Source of the DNA: Streptococcus pseudopneumoniae
GTDB lineage: Bacteria; Bacillota; Bacilli; Lactobacillales; Streptococcaceae
Assembly (NCBI RefSeq): GCF_001074155.1
Contig: NZ_JUUZ01000034.1
Span: 99,583-163,582 of the forward strand
Direction: 5' to 3'
Length of the DNA: 64,000 nucleotides
Part shown: one piece after another, positions 44,831 to 56,376 of the stretch
Position numbering within the stretch: the first letter of the stretch is position 1
How the letters are laid out: every line of letters begins with the position of its first letter
Notes under the pieces: model-generated
Told to the model about the DNA's origin: nothing
Databases searched by the model: none
The model's input: only the letters and a program-made list of their open reading frames with translations
Translations under genes and position numbers: made by a program

Positions 44831-45353
44831 AGATGAGTACCTCCTCAATAGGAATATCGTAGTGCTCAGGTTGAAAATTCTGAATCTGACATGGATAAAT
44901 CGTACTAATAGTAGGACCTGGGAAATGCTCCAAGTAGCGGTCGTAGTAGCCACCACCGTAGCCAACCCGATATCTAGAAGGATTGAAGGCCAGACCAGGA
45001 ACATGAATCAGGTCAATCTGAGAGGGTTCAAGGATTGTGAAGTTTCCTTGAGGTTCAAGAAGTCCAAAAGAGTTTCTTTCGAGTTTCTCTGGTTCATATA
45101 GAACAAAGTCCATTTTCCCATGCGGATAGGTTTTGGGAATGAGGAGTGTCTTCCCATCTTTTTGAGCTTGTTCAATGAGTCTAGCTGTCTGAAATTCATG
45201 AGGAAAAGACAGGTAAGTGGCGATGGTTTTTGCTTCCTTGTAGAAGGGATGTAGAAGTAGTTGCTCAGTCAACCAAGCGTCCATGACTTCCTTTTCTTCG
45301 GCTGATAGAGATTTGAGTTCTTGCAAGACCTGCTTGCGTAGGGCTTTTTTCAT
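44814..45353 (-). CDS. 5-formyltetrahydrofolate cyclo-ligase
   Basis: 179 residues. Family motifs IATYLSFPHEFQTARLIEQAQKDGKTLLIPKTY, DLIHVPGLAFNPSRYRVGYGGGYYDRYLE (the GYGGGYYDR signature). Converts 5-formyl-THF to methenyl-THF with ATP. Directly follows the deacetylase gene (3-bp gap) and overlaps the rhomboid gene; the three are one unit. Confidence 0.93.
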   Translation of the reverse strand: MKKALRKQVLQELKSLSAEEKEVMDAWLTEQLLLHPFYKEAKTIATYLSFPHEFQTARLIEQAQKDGKTLLIPKTYPHGKMDFVLYEPEKLERNSFGLLEPQGNFTILEPSQIDLIHVPGLAFNPSRYRVGYGGGYYDRYLEHFPGPTISTIYPCQIQNFQPEHYDIPIEEVLIYERNF

Positions 45354-45356
45354 TGT

Positions 45357-46487
45357 TTACTCCGCAGCTTTCTTTGCTAAAAAGCTTGATACAGCCTCGA
45401 CTCCAATTGCCAGAGCTTCTTCCTTAGGACTCATCTGTGGATGGTGAAGAGCATAGGGACTATCAATTCCAAGCCAGAACATAACACCAGGAACCTTGGA
45501 GAGAAGATAACCAAAGTCTTCTCCTGTCATGGCAGGTTCGATGTCGATTAGTTCAATTCCCTCTTTTTCATCAAAGAAGGTCATCAATTCCTGGGCTAAT
45601 TCAGGGTTGTTTTCGACAGGTAGGTAACCTCCCTGCTTGAGTTCAACTTCCACATCCATATCAAAAGCAGCTGCGACACCTTCAGCGATGGCTTTGATAC
45701 GTTTTTGAACCAAGAGGCTCATGCTATGTGTGAGAGCTCGAATCGTTCCATGCAAGAAAGCTGTATCAGCGATGACATTATTGGTTGTTCCAGCTTGAAA
45801 GACACCGAAAGTGACGACAGCTCCCTCGATAGGATCGACATTACGGCTGACAACCGACTGAACTTGAGTGACAAAATAGCTAGCTGCAACCAGAGCGTCG
45901 TTTGCTTGATGTGGAAAGGCAGCGTGACCACCTTTACCCTTGAAACGAATCTTGACTTCGCAAGTTCCTGCAAAGAGTGTATGAGTATTGGTCGCAATCT
46001 GTCCGACTTTTAGGTCTGGACGAACATGAAGCCCATAAAATTGATCAGGCAACCAGTCACCAAATGCTCCATCTTCATACATGAGCATACCACCTGCTTC
46101 GTTTTCCTCGGCAGGCTGGAAGAGAAAGAGGAGATTGTTTTTAGGTTGGTTTTCTAGAGCACGTTCGAGACTTCCTAGGGCAATGGTCATGTGAAAATCA
46201 TGTCCACAAGCATGCATACGGTCTGGGTGCTGAGAGGCAAAGGCAAGACCTGTTTGTTCAACGATTGGGAGTCCGTCGATATCTGTCCGCCAACCGATGG
46301 TACGTTCTGGCTGACTTCCCTGTAAATACACTAAAATACCTGTTCGCCAAGTGAGAATTTGAACAAAATCTTTACCAACTGTTAATTTCTCAATGACACT
46401 GAGCAAATAAGCTTGAGTCTTGACTTCTTCTAAACCGATCTCAGGAATTTGGTGAAGATCGCGTCGAGTTTGAATCAAATCTAACAT
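45357..46487 (-). CDS. N-acetyldiaminopimelate deacetylase (M20 family)
   Basis: 376 residues. M20/amidohydrolase motifs: metal ligands in [16 protein letters not shown] and [33 protein letters not shown] in the dimerisation domain, and [19 protein letters not shown] near the C-terminus. Next to dapH it is best read as the deacetylase of the acetyl branch of lysine/DAP synthesis; by sequence alone an IAA-amidohydrolase-type function could not be excluded. Streptococci need this pathway for lysine. Confidence 0.88.
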   Translation of the reverse strand: MLDLIQTRRDLHQIPEIGLEEVKTQAYLLSVIEKLTVGKDFVQILTWRTGILVYLQGSQPERTIGWRTDIDGLPIVEQTGLAFASQHPDRMHACGHDFHMTIALGSLERALENQPKNNLLFLFQPAEENEAGGMLMYEDGAFGDWLPDQFYGLHVRPDLKVGQIATNTHTLFAGTCEVKIRFKGKGGHAAFPHQANDALVAASYFVTQVQSVVSRNVDPIEGAVVTFGVFQAGTTNNVIADTAFLHGTIRALTHSMSLLVQKRIKAIAEGVAAAFDMDVEVELKQGGYLPVENNPELAQELMTFFDEKEGIELIDIEPAMTGEDFGYLLSKVPGVMFWLGIDSPYALHHPQMSPKEEALAIGVEAVSSFLAKKAAE

Positions 46488-46510
46488 ATCTAATTTCCTT
46501 CTATTGATAC

Positions 46511-46540
46511 GATAAAGAGGCTGGAAAGTTTCCGCCTCTG
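46511..46540 (-). terminator. Weak terminator-like hairpin between dapH and the deacetylase gene
   Basis: AGAGGCGGAAA / TTTCCAGCCTCT followed by only TTTAT; probably attenuates rather than stops read-through. Confidence 0.4.
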
Positions 46541-46547
46541 TTACTAT

Positions 46548-47246
46548 TTACAAGGTACGAAGCGCATCTTCTAGCGCTGTTTTTTGTTGGGTTTGGCTAT
46601 CGATTTCTTTGATAACACGAGCCGGAACACCTGCCACCACAACATTTTCTGGGACATCTTGAGTGACGATGGCACCTGCTGCAACAACAGATCCGCTACC
46701 GATTTGAACACCTTCGATAACCACAGCGTTAGCACCGATGAGTACATTGTCACCGACACGGACAGGCTCTGCACTAGCTGGTTCGATAACGCCTGCAAGA
46801 ACAGCACCGGCACCGACGTGGCTATTTTTACCGACAATAGCACGTCCACCTAAAATAGCTCCCATATCAATCATAGTGCCAGCTCCGATTTCTGCACCGA
46901 TATTGATAACAGCTCCCATCATGATAACAGCGTTGTCGCCAATCTCAACCTGGTCACGGATGATAGCGCCTGGCTCAATACGAGCATTGATATCGCGTTT
47001 ATCAAGGAGAGGTACAGCTGAGTTGCGAGCGTCTTGCTCAACAACATAGTCTTTATTTTCTGTTAGTCCTTCAAGAAGAGGTGCGATATCCTTCCAGTCT
47101 CCAAAAAGAACATTTCCAAGCTTGGTAACAGAAGCAGGGATAGCTCCGGCAAGTTGCCCCTCAAAGGTTACTTTTACGCTGGTCTTTTTCTCAGCATTTG
47201 CGATAAATTGGATAATTTCTTGTGCATTCATTTTTGTAGCAGTCAT
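46548..47246 (-). CDS. dapH: 2,3,4,5-tetrahydropyridine-2,6-dicarboxylate N-acetyltransferase
   Basis: 232 residues. N-terminal DapH domain ([24 protein letters not shown]), then a left-handed beta-helix of hexapeptide repeats from ~residue 85 ([43 protein letters not shown]...) to ~205. Transfers acetyl from acetyl-CoA to tetrahydrodipicolinate in lysine synthesis. SD 'gaggaga'. A TGGTAGAAT -10-type box lies on the minus strand upstream (47285-47277 region). Confidence 0.95.
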   Translation of the reverse strand: MTATKMNAQEIIQFIANAEKKTSVKVTFEGQLAGAIPASVTKLGNVLFGDWKDIAPLLEGLTENKDYVVEQDARNSAVPLLDKRDINARIEPGAIIRDQVEIGDNAVIMMGAVINIGAEIGAGTMIDMGAILGGRAIVGKNSHVGAGAVLAGVIEPASAEPVRVGDNVLIGANAVVIEGVQIGSGSVVAAGAIVTQDVPENVVVAGVPARVIKEIDSQTQQKTALEDALRTL

Positions 47247-47283
47247 AGAGATGTCTCCTCACTCTTTGTAATGCTTACTATTC

Positions 47284-47316
47284 TACCAAAAAAGGCTTCA
47301 AAATTGAAGCCTTAAG
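47284..47316 (-). terminator. Terminator of the EamA gene
   Basis: Minus strand AAGGCTTCAA-TTT-TGAAGCCTTTTTT, 9-10-bp stem with T-run, followed at once by the dapH -10 box. Confidence 0.8.
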
Positions 47317-48244
47317 TGTTAAAAGAAGATTCTTTCATTTTATCCTTTGATTCTTCGATGGATAAGAAGATCATGGGAATAATAATCAAAATCATAGCTA
47401 ATAGCAGATACCCATCCAAGACTAAACCTAGAAATAGAACACTTAGAATAGCAGATGATAAAGGTTCGCTAGCGCTGACCACTGACACCACCAATGGGGA
47501 TACCAGCGATACAGCCTTCATAGATAGGAAAAAGGCAAAAGCTGTTCCCAAAAAGGCAATGGTCAAACAAATCAAGATGCTCACCCAATCTAGTTGAAAG
47601 CTAATTCTATATACAGGGTAGAGAAAATTACTAAAGAGTCCAGCCAGCATCATTCCCCAACCAACAGTGGGAACAAAACCATATTTTCGAGCAAATGGCT
47701 GGGGCAAAATGACATTAAACATAACTCCCAGTGCACTGAGTAGTCCAGTTAATAAAGCGATAGGAGTGATGGATAACTTAGACAAATCGCCTTTGGTAGC
47801 CATCAAAAAGACTCCAAGCATAGCAGTTAAAACATAGAAGATTGCTTTTTTAGAAGCTTTTTTCTTGTAGATGATGCGGTTGTAGATAAGAATGAAGACA
47901 GGACTGATAAATTGTAGGATGGTTGCCGTTGTCGCATTAGAGTATTCTACACAGAGATAGAAGAAATACTGAACGGAGAAGATTCCTAGGATAGCATAAG
48001 CCAGAAAAGGTATATAATTGTTGCGGTTTCTCCAAAGGTCGAATAACTGTGAACGGAACTTAAAGCCGGACAAGATAAGTACGAAACCACCTGCAAGGCT
48101 TAGTCGCATAGAAGTGATCCAACCAGAGGAGACTGGATAATGCGTAAAGAAGAATTCTCCTAAAATGCCACAGATACCCCATATTAATCCGGATAGGAGA
48201 GAGTATATGGTTCCCTTGAAAATATTTTTTTGATAGTGATTCAT
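47312..48244 (-). CDS. EamA/DMT family permease
   Basis: 310 residues, ten TM helices in two EamA repeats (SLLSGLIWGICGILGEFFF at the start; GLLSALGVMFNVILPQPFARKYG opening the second). Conserved 'QFISPVFILIYNRIIYKKK' and 'SASEPLSSAILSVLFLGLVLDGYLLLAMILIIIPMIFLS'. Drug/metabolite exporter, substrate unknown. Lies 42 bp after the PBP gene on the same strand without a terminator, so probably co-transcribed. Confidence 0.85.
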   Translation of the reverse strand: MNHYQKNIFKGTIYSLLSGLIWGICGILGEFFFTHYPVSSGWITSMRLSLAGGFVLILSGFKFRSQLFDLWRNRNNYIPFLAYAILGIFSVQYFFYLCVEYSNATTATILQFISPVFILIYNRIIYKKKASKKAIFYVLTAMLGVFLMATKGDLSKLSITPIALLTGLLSALGVMFNVILPQPFARKYGFVPTVGWGMMLAGLFSNFLYPVYRISFQLDWVSILICLTIAFLGTAFAFFLSMKAVSLVSPLVVSVVSASEPLSSAILSVLFLGLVLDGYLLLAMILIIIPMIFLSIEESKDKMKESSFNT

Positions 48245-48286
48245 ATAAAAGTCGAGTTAGTTGACATACTCTTGATAATAGGTATG

Positions 48287-50758
48287 TTAGCGTTGAGACC
48301 TATTCGAAGAAGAGCTGTTATTATTGTTATTATCTTTATCTTTATCCTTGTCTTTATCTTTATCTTTGTTGTCTTGTTTTATTAAATTTCCAACAATCGT
48401 ATTCCAAGCTTTTTGGTAATCAGAGTCACTTCCACCGATGGCAAATTTGTAGGTAGTAGTTGGAGCACCAGCTTGGTTGGCCCAGTAACTTGTAACAGTC
48501 TCTCCACCAATTTCGTAATCTTTTCCGTTGAGATTAACTCGTCCTGGCTTTTGACCAGTTGATTTAAGAACTTGAGAAGAAGTTACACTTGAATCAAGGC
48601 TGAAACGCTCAGTTCCCCAAGCAGAAGGAGAAGCTTGTTGAATAGCATTTACCAGATTAGCCATGTACTTAGCATTACGGAAGTATGCGCCGTTAGCGAG
48701 GGGACTATTATCATCGTGACCAACCCAACCACCAAGAGTCAATCGTGGCGTTGAAAGCATGAGCCACATATCACCTTCCTCGTTAGTTGTACCAGTTTTA
48801 CCAATCCAATCAGCACCTGCTAGACTGGAATTTATGCTATAAAGATCGCTTTGGAAGCTTGTAGTTATCCGGGATGAAAGTACATCTCTCAGTAGACTTT
48901 GCATAATGGTTGCAGTAGCTTTTGAGTAGACCTGAACAGGTTCGTTCTTATGCTCATAGATCACTTCGCCACTACTTTTTTCAATTTTTGAAATCATATA
49001 TTTCTTATTGTAAATACCATTATTGGCTAGTGTTTGATATCCGTTTGTATGTTGAGCTACAGTAACTTCAATTCCTCCTCCCATAGGAAGACTTTCAATA
49101 CCATATTCTGGGATTTCATACCCCATTTTTTCCATGTAGGAGCGGACATCAACTCCTTTTTCACGAAGCATACGATAAGTCCAGTAGGCTGGGATATTCC
49201 AGGAATAATTGAGAGCTTCCTTAAGAGTTATCATTGTTGTCCCCGCACTGTTGACGTGCATAATCGGAGTTCCGTTGGCAAAGTTCGTTGGATAGTTTGA
49301 TAAGATGCTAGCACTTCCCATCAAGCCTTGGTCAATAGCAATACCATAGGCTAGGATAGGTTTGGTGGTCGAAGCCGGAGATCGTTTTGTGTCAAAGGCG
49401 TGATTATTTTGATTGCTTTGGTAATCTCGTCCTCCTACAAATCCTATGATGGCCCCTGTTTTATTATCCATTAAGACATTTCCGACTTCAGGTTGACCAC
49501 TACTATCATTTAGAAGGTAGCCATAATTTGCCACAGCATCTTGCATGGCAGCATGGATTGTTTTGTCGATTGTAGTAGTGATACGGTAACCACCATTTTG
49601 AATTTCTTTTTCAGCTAATTCACGATAAGATTTTTGAATAGATTCGTTCTTGAGTTCTTGGGCAGAAACATTATCTTTTTGTACCAAATAATCATACATG
49701 AGGTTAGTTGCTTCATCGAGAGCAGTAAAGTAGAGATAGCCCTTAGCAGTTATGTTTACATTTTCTGCTGGCAAGAAGTCTTGCTTAATGTCGTATGCCT
49801 TATATGTCTCGTAGTCTTCTTGACTGAGCACTCCAGTTCTGTACATATTGTAAAGGACATCTTTGGAACGTTTAATACCTAGTTCCATATCCTCTTCGCT
49901 CTTCATTTCTCCAGTAGATTCATAAGGTGAGTAGGAGATAGGACTTTGTGGCAATCCTGCTATGAAGGCTGCTTGAGGAATCGTTAGCTGATTGGCGTCA
50001 ACTCCGAAAATACCCTTAGCTGCTTGTTGAGCTCCTGCGATATTTTGCCCTTTATTGTTACGACCAAATGGAGCAACGTTGAGATAAGTTGTCAAGATTT
50101 CGTCCTTACTCATTGCTCTCTCCAAGGCCAAGGCATCCACGATTTCAGTAGCTTTACGGGTTAGTGTAGGAGCATCCCCAACCACTTGCTGCTTGATGAG
50201 CTGTTGGGTTAGTGTAGAACCTCCACTAGAAGAACCAAGTCCGATAAAGTTTCCTAGACTGGCACGAATAACCGCTTTAGGAACGACCCCATTATGTTCT
50301 GCAAAATGTTCATCCTCTGTTGCAACGATTGCCTGCTTGAGATTGTCTGAAATAGCATCCGACGCAACAGATGTTCGCAGAAGATCACTCTCAATAGCAC
50401 CAATCATGGATCCGTCAGCATAGTGAATCTCAGAGATGGATGAAATATCATTCACCTGTTTAATCAGATCCTCCGTCTGAGGAACGGTTACTTTGTCAAA
50501 TAGAGAAACCGCATAACCGAAAACAACCCCAGTACCTAAAAGTCCACCAAGGAAGGCGATGATGAATAAGGTATTAAAGGTTGCCTTGATTCCCAGTAAG
50601 ATATTAGCAAAGATAGTCCAAATATTAGTTTTGGTTTGCTTTTTCTTTTTAGATTTTTTAGGACCACTTTTACCTAAATGTATATTTTTTAGTTTTGATT
50701 TTAGGGACTGAAGGAAAGACAGTCCTTTTTCTTTCATAGATAATAATTTATTCTTCAT
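48287..50758 (-). CDS. pbp1b: Bifunctional class A penicillin-binding protein (PBP1b-like)
   Basis: 823 residues from ATG 50758; a GTG at 50770 is in frame but abuts the SD 'aaggag'. Basic cytoplasmic tail, one TM helix (~60-85), glycosyltransferase GT51 domain ([30 protein letters not shown]), then a transpeptidase domain with SxxK (SPASTTKP), SWN ([10 protein letters not shown]) and KTGT ([10 protein letters not shown]). The C-terminus ends in a KD-repeat, poly-Asn and poly-Ser tail. Builds septal or peripheral peptidoglycan. Confidence 0.92.
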   Translation of the reverse strand: MKNKLLSMKEKGLSFLQSLKSKLKNIHLGKSGPKKSKKKKQTKTNIWTIFANILLGIKATFNTLFIIAFLGGLLGTGVVFGYAVSLFDKVTVPQTEDLIKQVNDISSISEIHYADGSMIGAIESDLLRTSVASDAISDNLKQAIVATEDEHFAEHNGVVPKAVIRASLGNFIGLGSSSGGSTLTQQLIKQQVVGDAPTLTRKATEIVDALALERAMSKDEILTTYLNVAPFGRNNKGQNIAGAQQAAKGIFGVDANQLTIPQAAFIAGLPQSPISYSPYESTGEMKSEEDMELGIKRSKDVLYNMYRTGVLSQEDYETYKAYDIKQDFLPAENVNITAKGYLYFTALDEATNLMYDYLVQKDNVSAQELKNESIQKSYRELAEKEIQNGGYRITTTIDKTIHAAMQDAVANYGYLLNDSSGQPEVGNVLMDNKTGAIIGFVGGRDYQSNQNNHAFDTKRSPASTTKPILAYGIAIDQGLMGSASILSNYPTNFANGTPIMHVNSAGTTMITLKEALNYSWNIPAYWTYRMLREKGVDVRSYMEKMGYEIPEYGIESLPMGGGIEVTVAQHTNGYQTLANNGIYNKKYMISKIEKSSGEVIYEHKNEPVQVYSKATATIMQSLLRDVLSSRITTSFQSDLYSINSSLAGADWIGKTGTTNEEGDMWLMLSTPRLTLGGWVGHDDNSPLANGAYFRNAKYMANLVNAIQQASPSAWGTERFSLDSSVTSSQVLKSTGQKPGRVNLNGKDYEIGGETVTSYWANQAGAPTTTYKFAIGGSDSDYQKAWNTIVGNLIKQDNKDKDKDKDKDKDNNNNNSSSSNRSQR
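48325..48370. repeat. In-frame hexanucleotide repeat in the pbp1b 3' end
   Basis: About seven units of TTATCT-type hexamers (minus strand AAAGATAAAGAT...) encode Lys-Asp repeats followed by Asn and Ser runs. Copy-number changes would lengthen the extracellular tail without frameshift. Confidence 0.7.
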
Positions 50759-50778
50759 TTCTTTCCTCACTCCTTATT

Positions 50779-50787
50779 ATTATACCA
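50779..50787 (-). promoter_or_regulatory. pbp1b promoter (extended -10)
   Basis: Minus strand TGGTATAAT (TATAAT 50784-50779) with TTGCAA about 15 bp upstream. Confidence 0.6.
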
Positions 50788-50842
50788 TAAAAGCAATGAT
50801 TGCAAGAAATTAGTCTTGGACGAGCTTTAGAGGGGGTTAGGC

Positions 50843-50877
50843 AACAAAAAAAACCAGGTAAATTCAACCTGGTTTTA
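50843..50877 (-). terminator. galU terminator
   Basis: Minus strand AAAACCAGG-TTGAATTTA-CCTGGTTTTTTTT. Confidence 0.85.
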
Positions 50878-50885
50878 AGGGTTTG

Positions 50886-51782
50886 TTATTCACCTGAAAG
50901 TTCTTTTCCAAGATCAATCAAGTAGTCTTTCAAGTGGTCTTTAACTTGAGGATGTTTGAGGGCGTATTCGATGGAAGTCTTCATGAATCCAAACTTATCT
51001 CCAACGTCATAACGTGAACCTTTAAATTCACGGGCGAATACACGTTGAGTTTTGTTGAGTGTGTCGATAGCATCTGTTAGCTGGATTTCATTTCCGGCAC
51101 CAGGTTTTTGATTTTCAAGAATACTGAAAATCTCTGGTGTGAGAAGGTAACGACCGATGATGGCTAAATCACTAGGAGCATCCTCAGGTGCTGGTTTTTC
51201 AACGAAGGTTTCAACACTGTAAAGTCCGTCTTTTCCTTCTCCTTGAGGAGCAATGACACCATAAGCAGAGACTTCTTCGTGTGGTACAGGCATTACAGCG
51301 ATGGTAGAAGCGTGAGTCTCTTCGTAATCATTCATAAGTTGCTTGGTCAATGGGACAGCAGTGTCATCAGTAATATCCATGAGGTCATCTCCAAGCATCA
51401 CCACAAAGGGTTCATTCCCGACGAATGCTTTAGCTTGTAAAACGGCATCTCCGAGTCCACGTGGGTGTGTTTGACGAATAAAGTGAAGTCGCATGCCAGT
51501 CGTTTCATCAACTAATCTTAAGAGATCTGTTTTTCCTTTTTCCTTAAGGTTGTACTCTAGTTCAAAGTTTGAATCAAAATGGTCTTCGATAGAACGTTTT
51601 GATTTCCCTGTTACTACAAGAATATCCTCAATTCCAGACTTGAGAGCTTCCTCAACGATGAATTGAATAGTTGGCTTATCCACGATTGGCAACATTTCTT
51701 TGGCCAATGCTTTGGTTGCTGGAAGGAAACGAGTTCCAAGCCCCGCGGCAGGGATAACAGCTTTTCTAACTTTTTGCTTCAT
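50886..51782 (-). CDS. galU: UTP--glucose-1-phosphate uridylyltransferase
   Basis: 298 residues. Nucleotidyl-transfer motif [27 protein letters not shown], then [33 protein letters not shown] and [26 protein letters not shown]. Makes UDP-glucose for capsule, teichoic acid and glycolipid synthesis; needed for the Leloir pathway. Second gene of the gpsA-galU operon (21-bp gap). Confidence 0.96.
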   Translation of the reverse strand: MKQKVRKAVIPAAGLGTRFLPATKALAKEMLPIVDKPTIQFIVEEALKSGIEDILVVTGKSKRSIEDHFDSNFELEYNLKEKGKTDLLRLVDETTGMRLHFIRQTHPRGLGDAVLQAKAFVGNEPFVVMLGDDLMDITDDTAVPLTKQLMNDYEETHASTIAVMPVPHEEVSAYGVIAPQGEGKDGLYSVETFVEKPAPEDAPSDLAIIGRYLLTPEIFSILENQKPGAGNEIQLTDAIDTLNKTQRVFAREFKGSRYDVGDKFGFMKTSIEYALKHPQVKDHLKDYLIDLGKELSGE

Positions 51783-51803
51783 GAGCTTCCTTTCTAACGG
51801 TGA

Positions 51804-52820
51804 TTATGACCACTCGTTTTCTGCCTTGAACTCGTTACTCATGAGCTCAGAAACAGCATCTTTAATATTAATGTTTTCATAAATAACTTGGTAAATAGCC
51901 TGGGTAATAGGCATATAGACTCCAAGCTCTTGCGCCAATTCGTAAGCAGCTTTGGTTGTTGAAATTCCTTCGATGACCATTCCCATGTTGGCTTCGATAT
52001 CTGCCAAGGCTTCACCACGACCAAGAGCATCACCTGCTCGCCAGTTACGTGAGTGGATTGAAGTTCCAGTAACGATTAGATCCCCAACACCTGAAAGTCC
52101 GCTATAAGTCAGTGGATTTGCTCCAAGCTTGACTCCTAGACGAGTGATTTCCGCAAGCCCTCGCGTGATAATGGCAGCCTTAGCATTATCACCAAAGCCG
52201 AGTCCATGAAGAGCCCCTGCACCAACAGCAATGATATTTTTAAGAGCACCAGCTGTTTCCACTCCAATCACATCTGTATTGGTATAAAGACGGAAGTAGT
52301 GGTTACTAAAGAGTGCTTGAACATACTGAGCTGTTTGTAAATCTTTAGAAGCAGCAGTAATCAAGGTGATGTCGCGGACGATTGTTTCTTCTGCGTGGCT
52401 AGGACCAGATACAACCACAATTTCACTGCGGAACTCTTCAGGGATTTCTTCTTCAAGAATGGTTGAAAGACGTTTGTGACTATTTGGCTCGAGGCCTTTT
52501 GAAGCATGCATAATAACCACTTTATGATCAAGAACAGCAGCCACTTGTTGAGCTACCAATCTTGTCACCTTAGTTGGAACTACGAACAAAACAGCGTCAG
52601 CGCCTTTCAAGACTTCTGCTAAATCATGGTAGGCAACAATCTTTTCGTCTAAAACAGTATCCTTAAAATAGCGTTTGTTGGTATGTTGTGTATTGATTTC
52701 GTCAATTTGGTCAGGAATATTTCCCCAGATACGTACTTCATGTCCATTGTCATTTAAAACTTGTGACAGAGCAGTACCCCAAGAACCAGGCCCTAAAACA
52801 GCGATGGTTTGTTTGTTCAT
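51804..52820 (-). CDS. gpsA: NAD(P)H-dependent glycerol-3-phosphate dehydrogenase
   Basis: 338 residues from ATG 52820 (SD 'aaggagggg'; the upstream in-frame start lies before the SD). Rossmann motif [37 protein letters not shown], and the [26 protein letters not shown] / SGVGDLIVT region of GpsA. Makes sn-glycerol-3-phosphate for phospholipids. -10 box TAGAAT with TGG extension at 52858-52853 on the minus strand. Confidence 0.96.
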   Translation of the reverse strand: MNKQTIAVLGPGSWGTALSQVLNDNGHEVRIWGNIPDQIDEINTQHTNKRYFKDTVLDEKIVAYHDLAEVLKGADAVLFVVPTKVTRLVAQQVAAVLDHKVVIMHASKGLEPNSHKRLSTILEEEIPEEFRSEIVVVSGPSHAEETIVRDITLITAASKDLQTAQYVQALFSNHYFRLYTNTDVIGVETAGALKNIIAVGAGALHGLGFGDNAKAAIITRGLAEITRLGVKLGANPLTYSGLSGVGDLIVTGTSIHSRNWRAGDALGRGEALADIEANMGMVIEGISTTKAAYELAQELGVYMPITQAIYQVIYENINIKDAVSELMSNEFKAENEWS

Positions 52821-53021
52821 TTTCCCCTCCTTCTGAGAAAGCACTTTCCTATATTCTACCATAAAAAGCCCTATCTTGCATCTATATTATTTATGAAGAG
52901 TTAATTGAATGGTAAATAATATATATTGGAGAATTTTTAGAATTTATTTGTAAAATAGTTTAGTGTTCAAAGGGCGAAACGATAAAAAACACGAAAAGAG
53001 GAACAATATTTCCCCTAAAAA

Positions 53022-53030
53022 TGGTATAAT
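53022..53030 (+). promoter_or_regulatory. leuS promoter (extended -10)
   Basis: TGGTATAAT, TATAAT 53025-53030. The ~200-bp A/T-rich gap to gpsA holds nothing else that I recognise; no T-box sequence is present for leuS. Confidence 0.6.
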
Positions 53031-53059
53031 AGGAGCATCACGAAAATTGGAGAGACAGC

Positions 53060-55561
53060 ATGAGTTTTTACAATCACAAAGAAATCGAGCCTAAGTGGCA
53101 GAAACACTGGGCTGACCATCACACCTTTAAGACAGGAACAGATGCATCAAAACCTAAGTTTTATGCATTGGACATGTTCCCTTATCCATCTGGAGCAGGT
53201 CTGCACGTAGGGCACCCAGAAGGCTATACAGCGACTGATATTCTCAGCCGTTTCAAACGTGCCCAAGGCTACAATGTCCTTCACCCAATGGGGTGGGATG
53301 CTTTTGGTTTGCCTGCAGAGCAATATGCTATGGATACAGGGAATGACCCAGCGGAATTCACAGCGGAAAACATTGCCAACTTCAAACGCCAAATCAATGC
53401 GCTTGGATTCTCTTATGACTGGGACCGTGAAGTCAATACTACAGATCCAAATTATTACAAGTGGACGCAATGGATTTTCACCAAGCTTTACGAAAAAGGT
53501 TTGGCTTATGAAGCGGAAGTGCCAGTAAACTGGGTTGAAGAATTGGGAACAGCCATCGCCAACGAAGAAGTCCTTCCAGATGGAACATCTGAGCGTGGTG
53601 GCTATCCAGTTGTCCGCAAACCAATGCGCCAATGGATGCTCAAAATCACTGCCTATGCAGAGCGCTTGCTGAATGACTTGGATGACCTTGACTGGCCAGA
53701 GTCTATCAAGGACATGCAACGCAACTGGATTGGGAAATCAACTGGTGCTAATGTCACTTTCAAAGTGAAAGGAACAGACAAGGAATTCACCGTCTTTACC
53801 ACTCGTCCTGATACCCTTTTCGGAGCAACTTTCACTGTCTTAGCGCCTGAGCATGAACTAGTAGATGCCATCGTAAGTGCGGAACAAGCCGAAGCCGTAG
53901 CAGATTACAAACACCAAGCTAGCTTGAAATCAGACTTGGCTCGTACAGACCTTGCCAAGGAAAAAACAGGGGTTTGGACTGGTGCTTATGCCATCAACCC
54001 TGTCAATGGTAAAGAAATCCCAATCTGGATTGCCGACTACGTTTTGTCTAGCTATGGTACAGGTGCTGTTATGGCTGTACCTGCTCACGACCAACGTGAC
54101 TGGGAATTTGCCAAACAGTTTGGTCTTCCAATCGTAGAAGTACTGGAAGGTGGAAATGTTGAAGAGGCTGCTTACACAGAAGATGGTCTTCACGTCAACT
54201 CTGACTTCTTGAACGGTCTTAACAAAGAAGAAGCGATTGCCAAGATTGTAGCTTGGTTAGAAGAAAAAGGTTGTGGCCAAGAGAAGGTGACTTACCGCCT
54301 CCGCGACTGGCTCTTTAGCCGTCAACGTTACTGGGGTGAACCAATCCCAATCATTCATTGGGAAGACGGGACTTCAACAGCTGTTCCAGAAAGTGACTTG
54401 CCTCTTGTCTTGCCAGTTACTAAGGACATCCGTCCTTCAGGTACTGGGGAAAGCCCATTAGCTAACTTGACCGACTGGCTGGAAGTGACTCGTGAAGATG
54501 GCGTCAAAGGTCGTCGTGAGACCAACACCATGCCACAATGGGCAGGTTCAAGCTGGTACTACCTCCGCTATATCGATCCACATAACACAGAAAAATTGGC
54601 TGATGAGGACCTCCTTAAACAATGGCTACCAGTAGATATCTACGTGGGTGGTGCAGAACATGCCGTACTTCACTTGCTTTACGCTCGTTTCTGGCACAAA
54701 TTCCTCTATGATATCGGTGTTGTTCCAACCAAAGAACCATTCCAAAAACTCTTTAACCAAGGAATGATCTTAGGAACTAGCTACCGTGACCACCGTGGTG
54801 CTCTTGTAGCGACTGACAAGGTTGAAAAACGTGACGGTTCCTTCTTCCACGTGGAAACAGGAGAAGAATTGGAGCAAGCACCAGCTAAGATGTCTAAATC
54901 CCTCAAGAACGTGGTGAACCCAGACGATGTGGTGGAACAATACGGTGCTGATACCCTTCGTGTCTATGAAATGTTTATGGGACCACTCGATGCTTCTATC
55001 GCTTGGTCAGAAGAAGGTCTGGAAGGAAGCCGTAAGTTCCTTGACCGTGTGTACCGTTTGATTACAAGTAAAGAAATCGTTGCGGAAAACAATGGTGCTC
55101 TAGACAAGGTTTATAACGAAACCGTTAAAGCTGTCACAGAGCAAATCGAGTCTATGAAATTCAACACAGCCATTGCCCAGCTCATGGTCTTTGTTAACGC
55201 TGCTAATAAGGAAGACAAACTCTATGTAGACTACGCCAAAGGCTTTATCCAATTGATCGCCCCATTTGCGCCTCACTTGGCAGAAGAACTCTGGCAAACA
55301 GTGGCAGCGACAGGTGAGTCTATCTCTTACGTAGCTTGGCCAACATGGGACGAAAGCAAATTGGTTGAAGACGAAATCGAAATCGTTGTTCAAATCAAAG
55401 GTAAAGTCCGTGCTAAACTCATGGTCGCTAAAGACCTGTCACGCGAGGAATTGCAAGAAGTCGCTCTCTCTGACGAAAAAGTCAAAGCAGAAATTGATGG
55501 CAAAGAAATCGTGAAAGTGATTAGTGTACCGAATAAGCTTGTAAATATCGTAACAAAATAA
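53060..55561 (+). CDS. leuS: Leucine--tRNA ligase
   Basis: 833 residues. Class [23 protein letters not shown] (HIGH form HVGH), editing domain with [35 protein letters not shown], and a C-terminal domain ending in [25 protein letters not shown]...[14 protein letters not shown]. Charges tRNA-Leu and edits norvaline/isoleucine. SD 'ggagag'. Confidence 0.98.
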   Translation: MSFYNHKEIEPKWQKHWADHHTFKTGTDASKPKFYALDMFPYPSGAGLHVGHPEGYTATDILSRFKRAQGYNVLHPMGWDAFGLPAEQYAMDTGNDPAEFTAENIANFKRQINALGFSYDWDREVNTTDPNYYKWTQWIFTKLYEKGLAYEAEVPVNWVEELGTAIANEEVLPDGTSERGGYPVVRKPMRQWMLKITAYAERLLNDLDDLDWPESIKDMQRNWIGKSTGANVTFKVKGTDKEFTVFTTRPDTLFGATFTVLAPEHELVDAIVSAEQAEAVADYKHQASLKSDLARTDLAKEKTGVWTGAYAINPVNGKEIPIWIADYVLSSYGTGAVMAVPAHDQRDWEFAKQFGLPIVEVLEGGNVEEAAYTEDGLHVNSDFLNGLNKEEAIAKIVAWLEEKGCGQEKVTYRLRDWLFSRQRYWGEPIPIIHWEDGTSTAVPESDLPLVLPVTKDIRPSGTGESPLANLTDWLEVTREDGVKGRRETNTMPQWAGSSWYYLRYIDPHNTEKLADEDLLKQWLPVDIYVGGAEHAVLHLLYARFWHKFLYDIGVVPTKEPFQKLFNQGMILGTSYRDHRGALVATDKVEKRDGSFFHVETGEELEQAPAKMSKSLKNVVNPDDVVEQYGADTLRVYEMFMGPLDASIAWSEEGLEGSRKFLDRVYRLITSKEIVAENNGALDKVYNETVKAVTEQIESMKFNTAIAQLMVFVNAANKEDKLYVDYAKGFIQLIAPFAPHLAEELWQTVAATGESISYVAWPTWDESKLVEDEIEIVVQIKGKVRAKLMVAKDLSREELQEVALSDEKVKAEIDGKEIVKVISVPNKLVNIVTK

Positions 55562-55565
55562 ATTT

Positions 55566-55600
55566 AAAAGTCCTTCAGAGTAGAATCTGGAGGATTTTTT
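55566..55600 (+). terminator. leuS terminator
   Basis: AAAGTCCTTCAGA / TCTGGAGGATTTTT stem-loop with T-run. Confidence 0.75.
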
Positions 55601-55619
55601 GTAGATTACCTGTGAGATG

Positions 55620-55628
55620 TGATATACT
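55620..55628 (+). promoter_or_regulatory. Promoter of the GNAT pair
   Basis: TGATATACT, TATACT at 55623-55628, 44 bp before the start codon. Confidence 0.5.
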
Positions 55629-55671
55629 ATTCACATCTTTAAACTTATAAGTGTGAGACAAGGAGAAAGCT

Positions 55672-56364
55672 ATGCCAGTAAATGAATACGGTCAGATGAT
55701 TGGTGAATCTGTAGATGATACACCTGGAGTTTTGCCTTCACTTGTACGGATAGAAGGGCGATATACGATTATAGAAGCTCTATCGGTGGAAAAGCACGCG
55801 GAGGATTTATTAGCTGTCTATGGTCCAGATAGCCCTCGTGAGATGTGGACCTACCTTTTTCAACCACCTGTGGCTAATCTAGAAGAGTTAATGGTAGCTT
55901 TAAAGCAGATGATTGAGCAAAAGGATCGCTTTTACTACGCGATTATCGATAAAGCGACTGGTAAAGCACTGGGTACTTTTTCGCTCATGCGTATTGACCA
56001 AACCAATCGCACCATTGAAGTTGGTGCGGTGACTTTTTCTCCGGCTCTCAAACAGACTAGGATGGGAACAGAAGCTCACTATTTGCTAGCCCGTTATGTC
56101 TTTGAAGAACTCAACTATCGACGCTATGAGTGGAAGTGCGACGCCCTCAATCTTCCATCTAGAAAAGCAGCAGAACGTTTGGGCTTTGTCTATGAAGGAA
56201 CCTTTCGCCAAGCTGTTATTTATAAAGGGCGTACTAGAGACACGGATTGGTTGTCCATGATCGATAAGGACTGGCCTCAAGTCAAAGCTCGCTTGGAAGC
56301 GTGGTTGCATCCTGAAAATTTTGATAAAAATGGGCAACAGATAAAATCGCTTAGGCAATGTTAG
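55672..56364 (+). CDS. RimJ/RimL-type GNAT acetyltransferase
   Basis: 230 residues. Begins MPVNEYGQMIGESVDDTPGV and has FYYAIIDKATGKALGTFSLMRIDQTNRTIEVGAVTFSPALKQTRMGTEAHYLLARYVFEELNYRRYEWKCDALNLPSRKAAERLGFVYEGTFRQ-type GNAT motifs (family of uncharacterised Yjcf/RimL-like enzymes). SD 'aaggaga'. Followed 12 bp later by a second GNAT gene, as downstream of leuS in pneumococci. Substrate unknown. Confidence 0.88.
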   Translation: MPVNEYGQMIGESVDDTPGVLPSLVRIEGRYTIIEALSVEKHAEDLLAVYGPDSPREMWTYLFQPPVANLEELMVALKQMIEQKDRFYYAIIDKATGKALGTFSLMRIDQTNRTIEVGAVTFSPALKQTRMGTEAHYLLARYVFEELNYRRYEWKCDALNLPSRKAAERLGFVYEGTFRQAVIYKGRTRDTDWLSMIDKDWPQVKARLEAWLHPENFDKNGQQIKSLRQC

Positions 56365-56376
56365 AAAGGTTCTACT

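Noticed and set aside
44831..45004. N-terminal extension of the rhomboid gene reaching to 45004
   Set aside because: It would overlap the cyclo-ligase gene deeply; the family starts at MKEIFDRRYPV, and the shorter start keeps a normal 17-base operon overlap.
51804..51820. GACCACTCG near the end of gpsA as another LytTR half-site
   Set aside because: A single occurrence with no partner at 21 bp and inside coding sequence.
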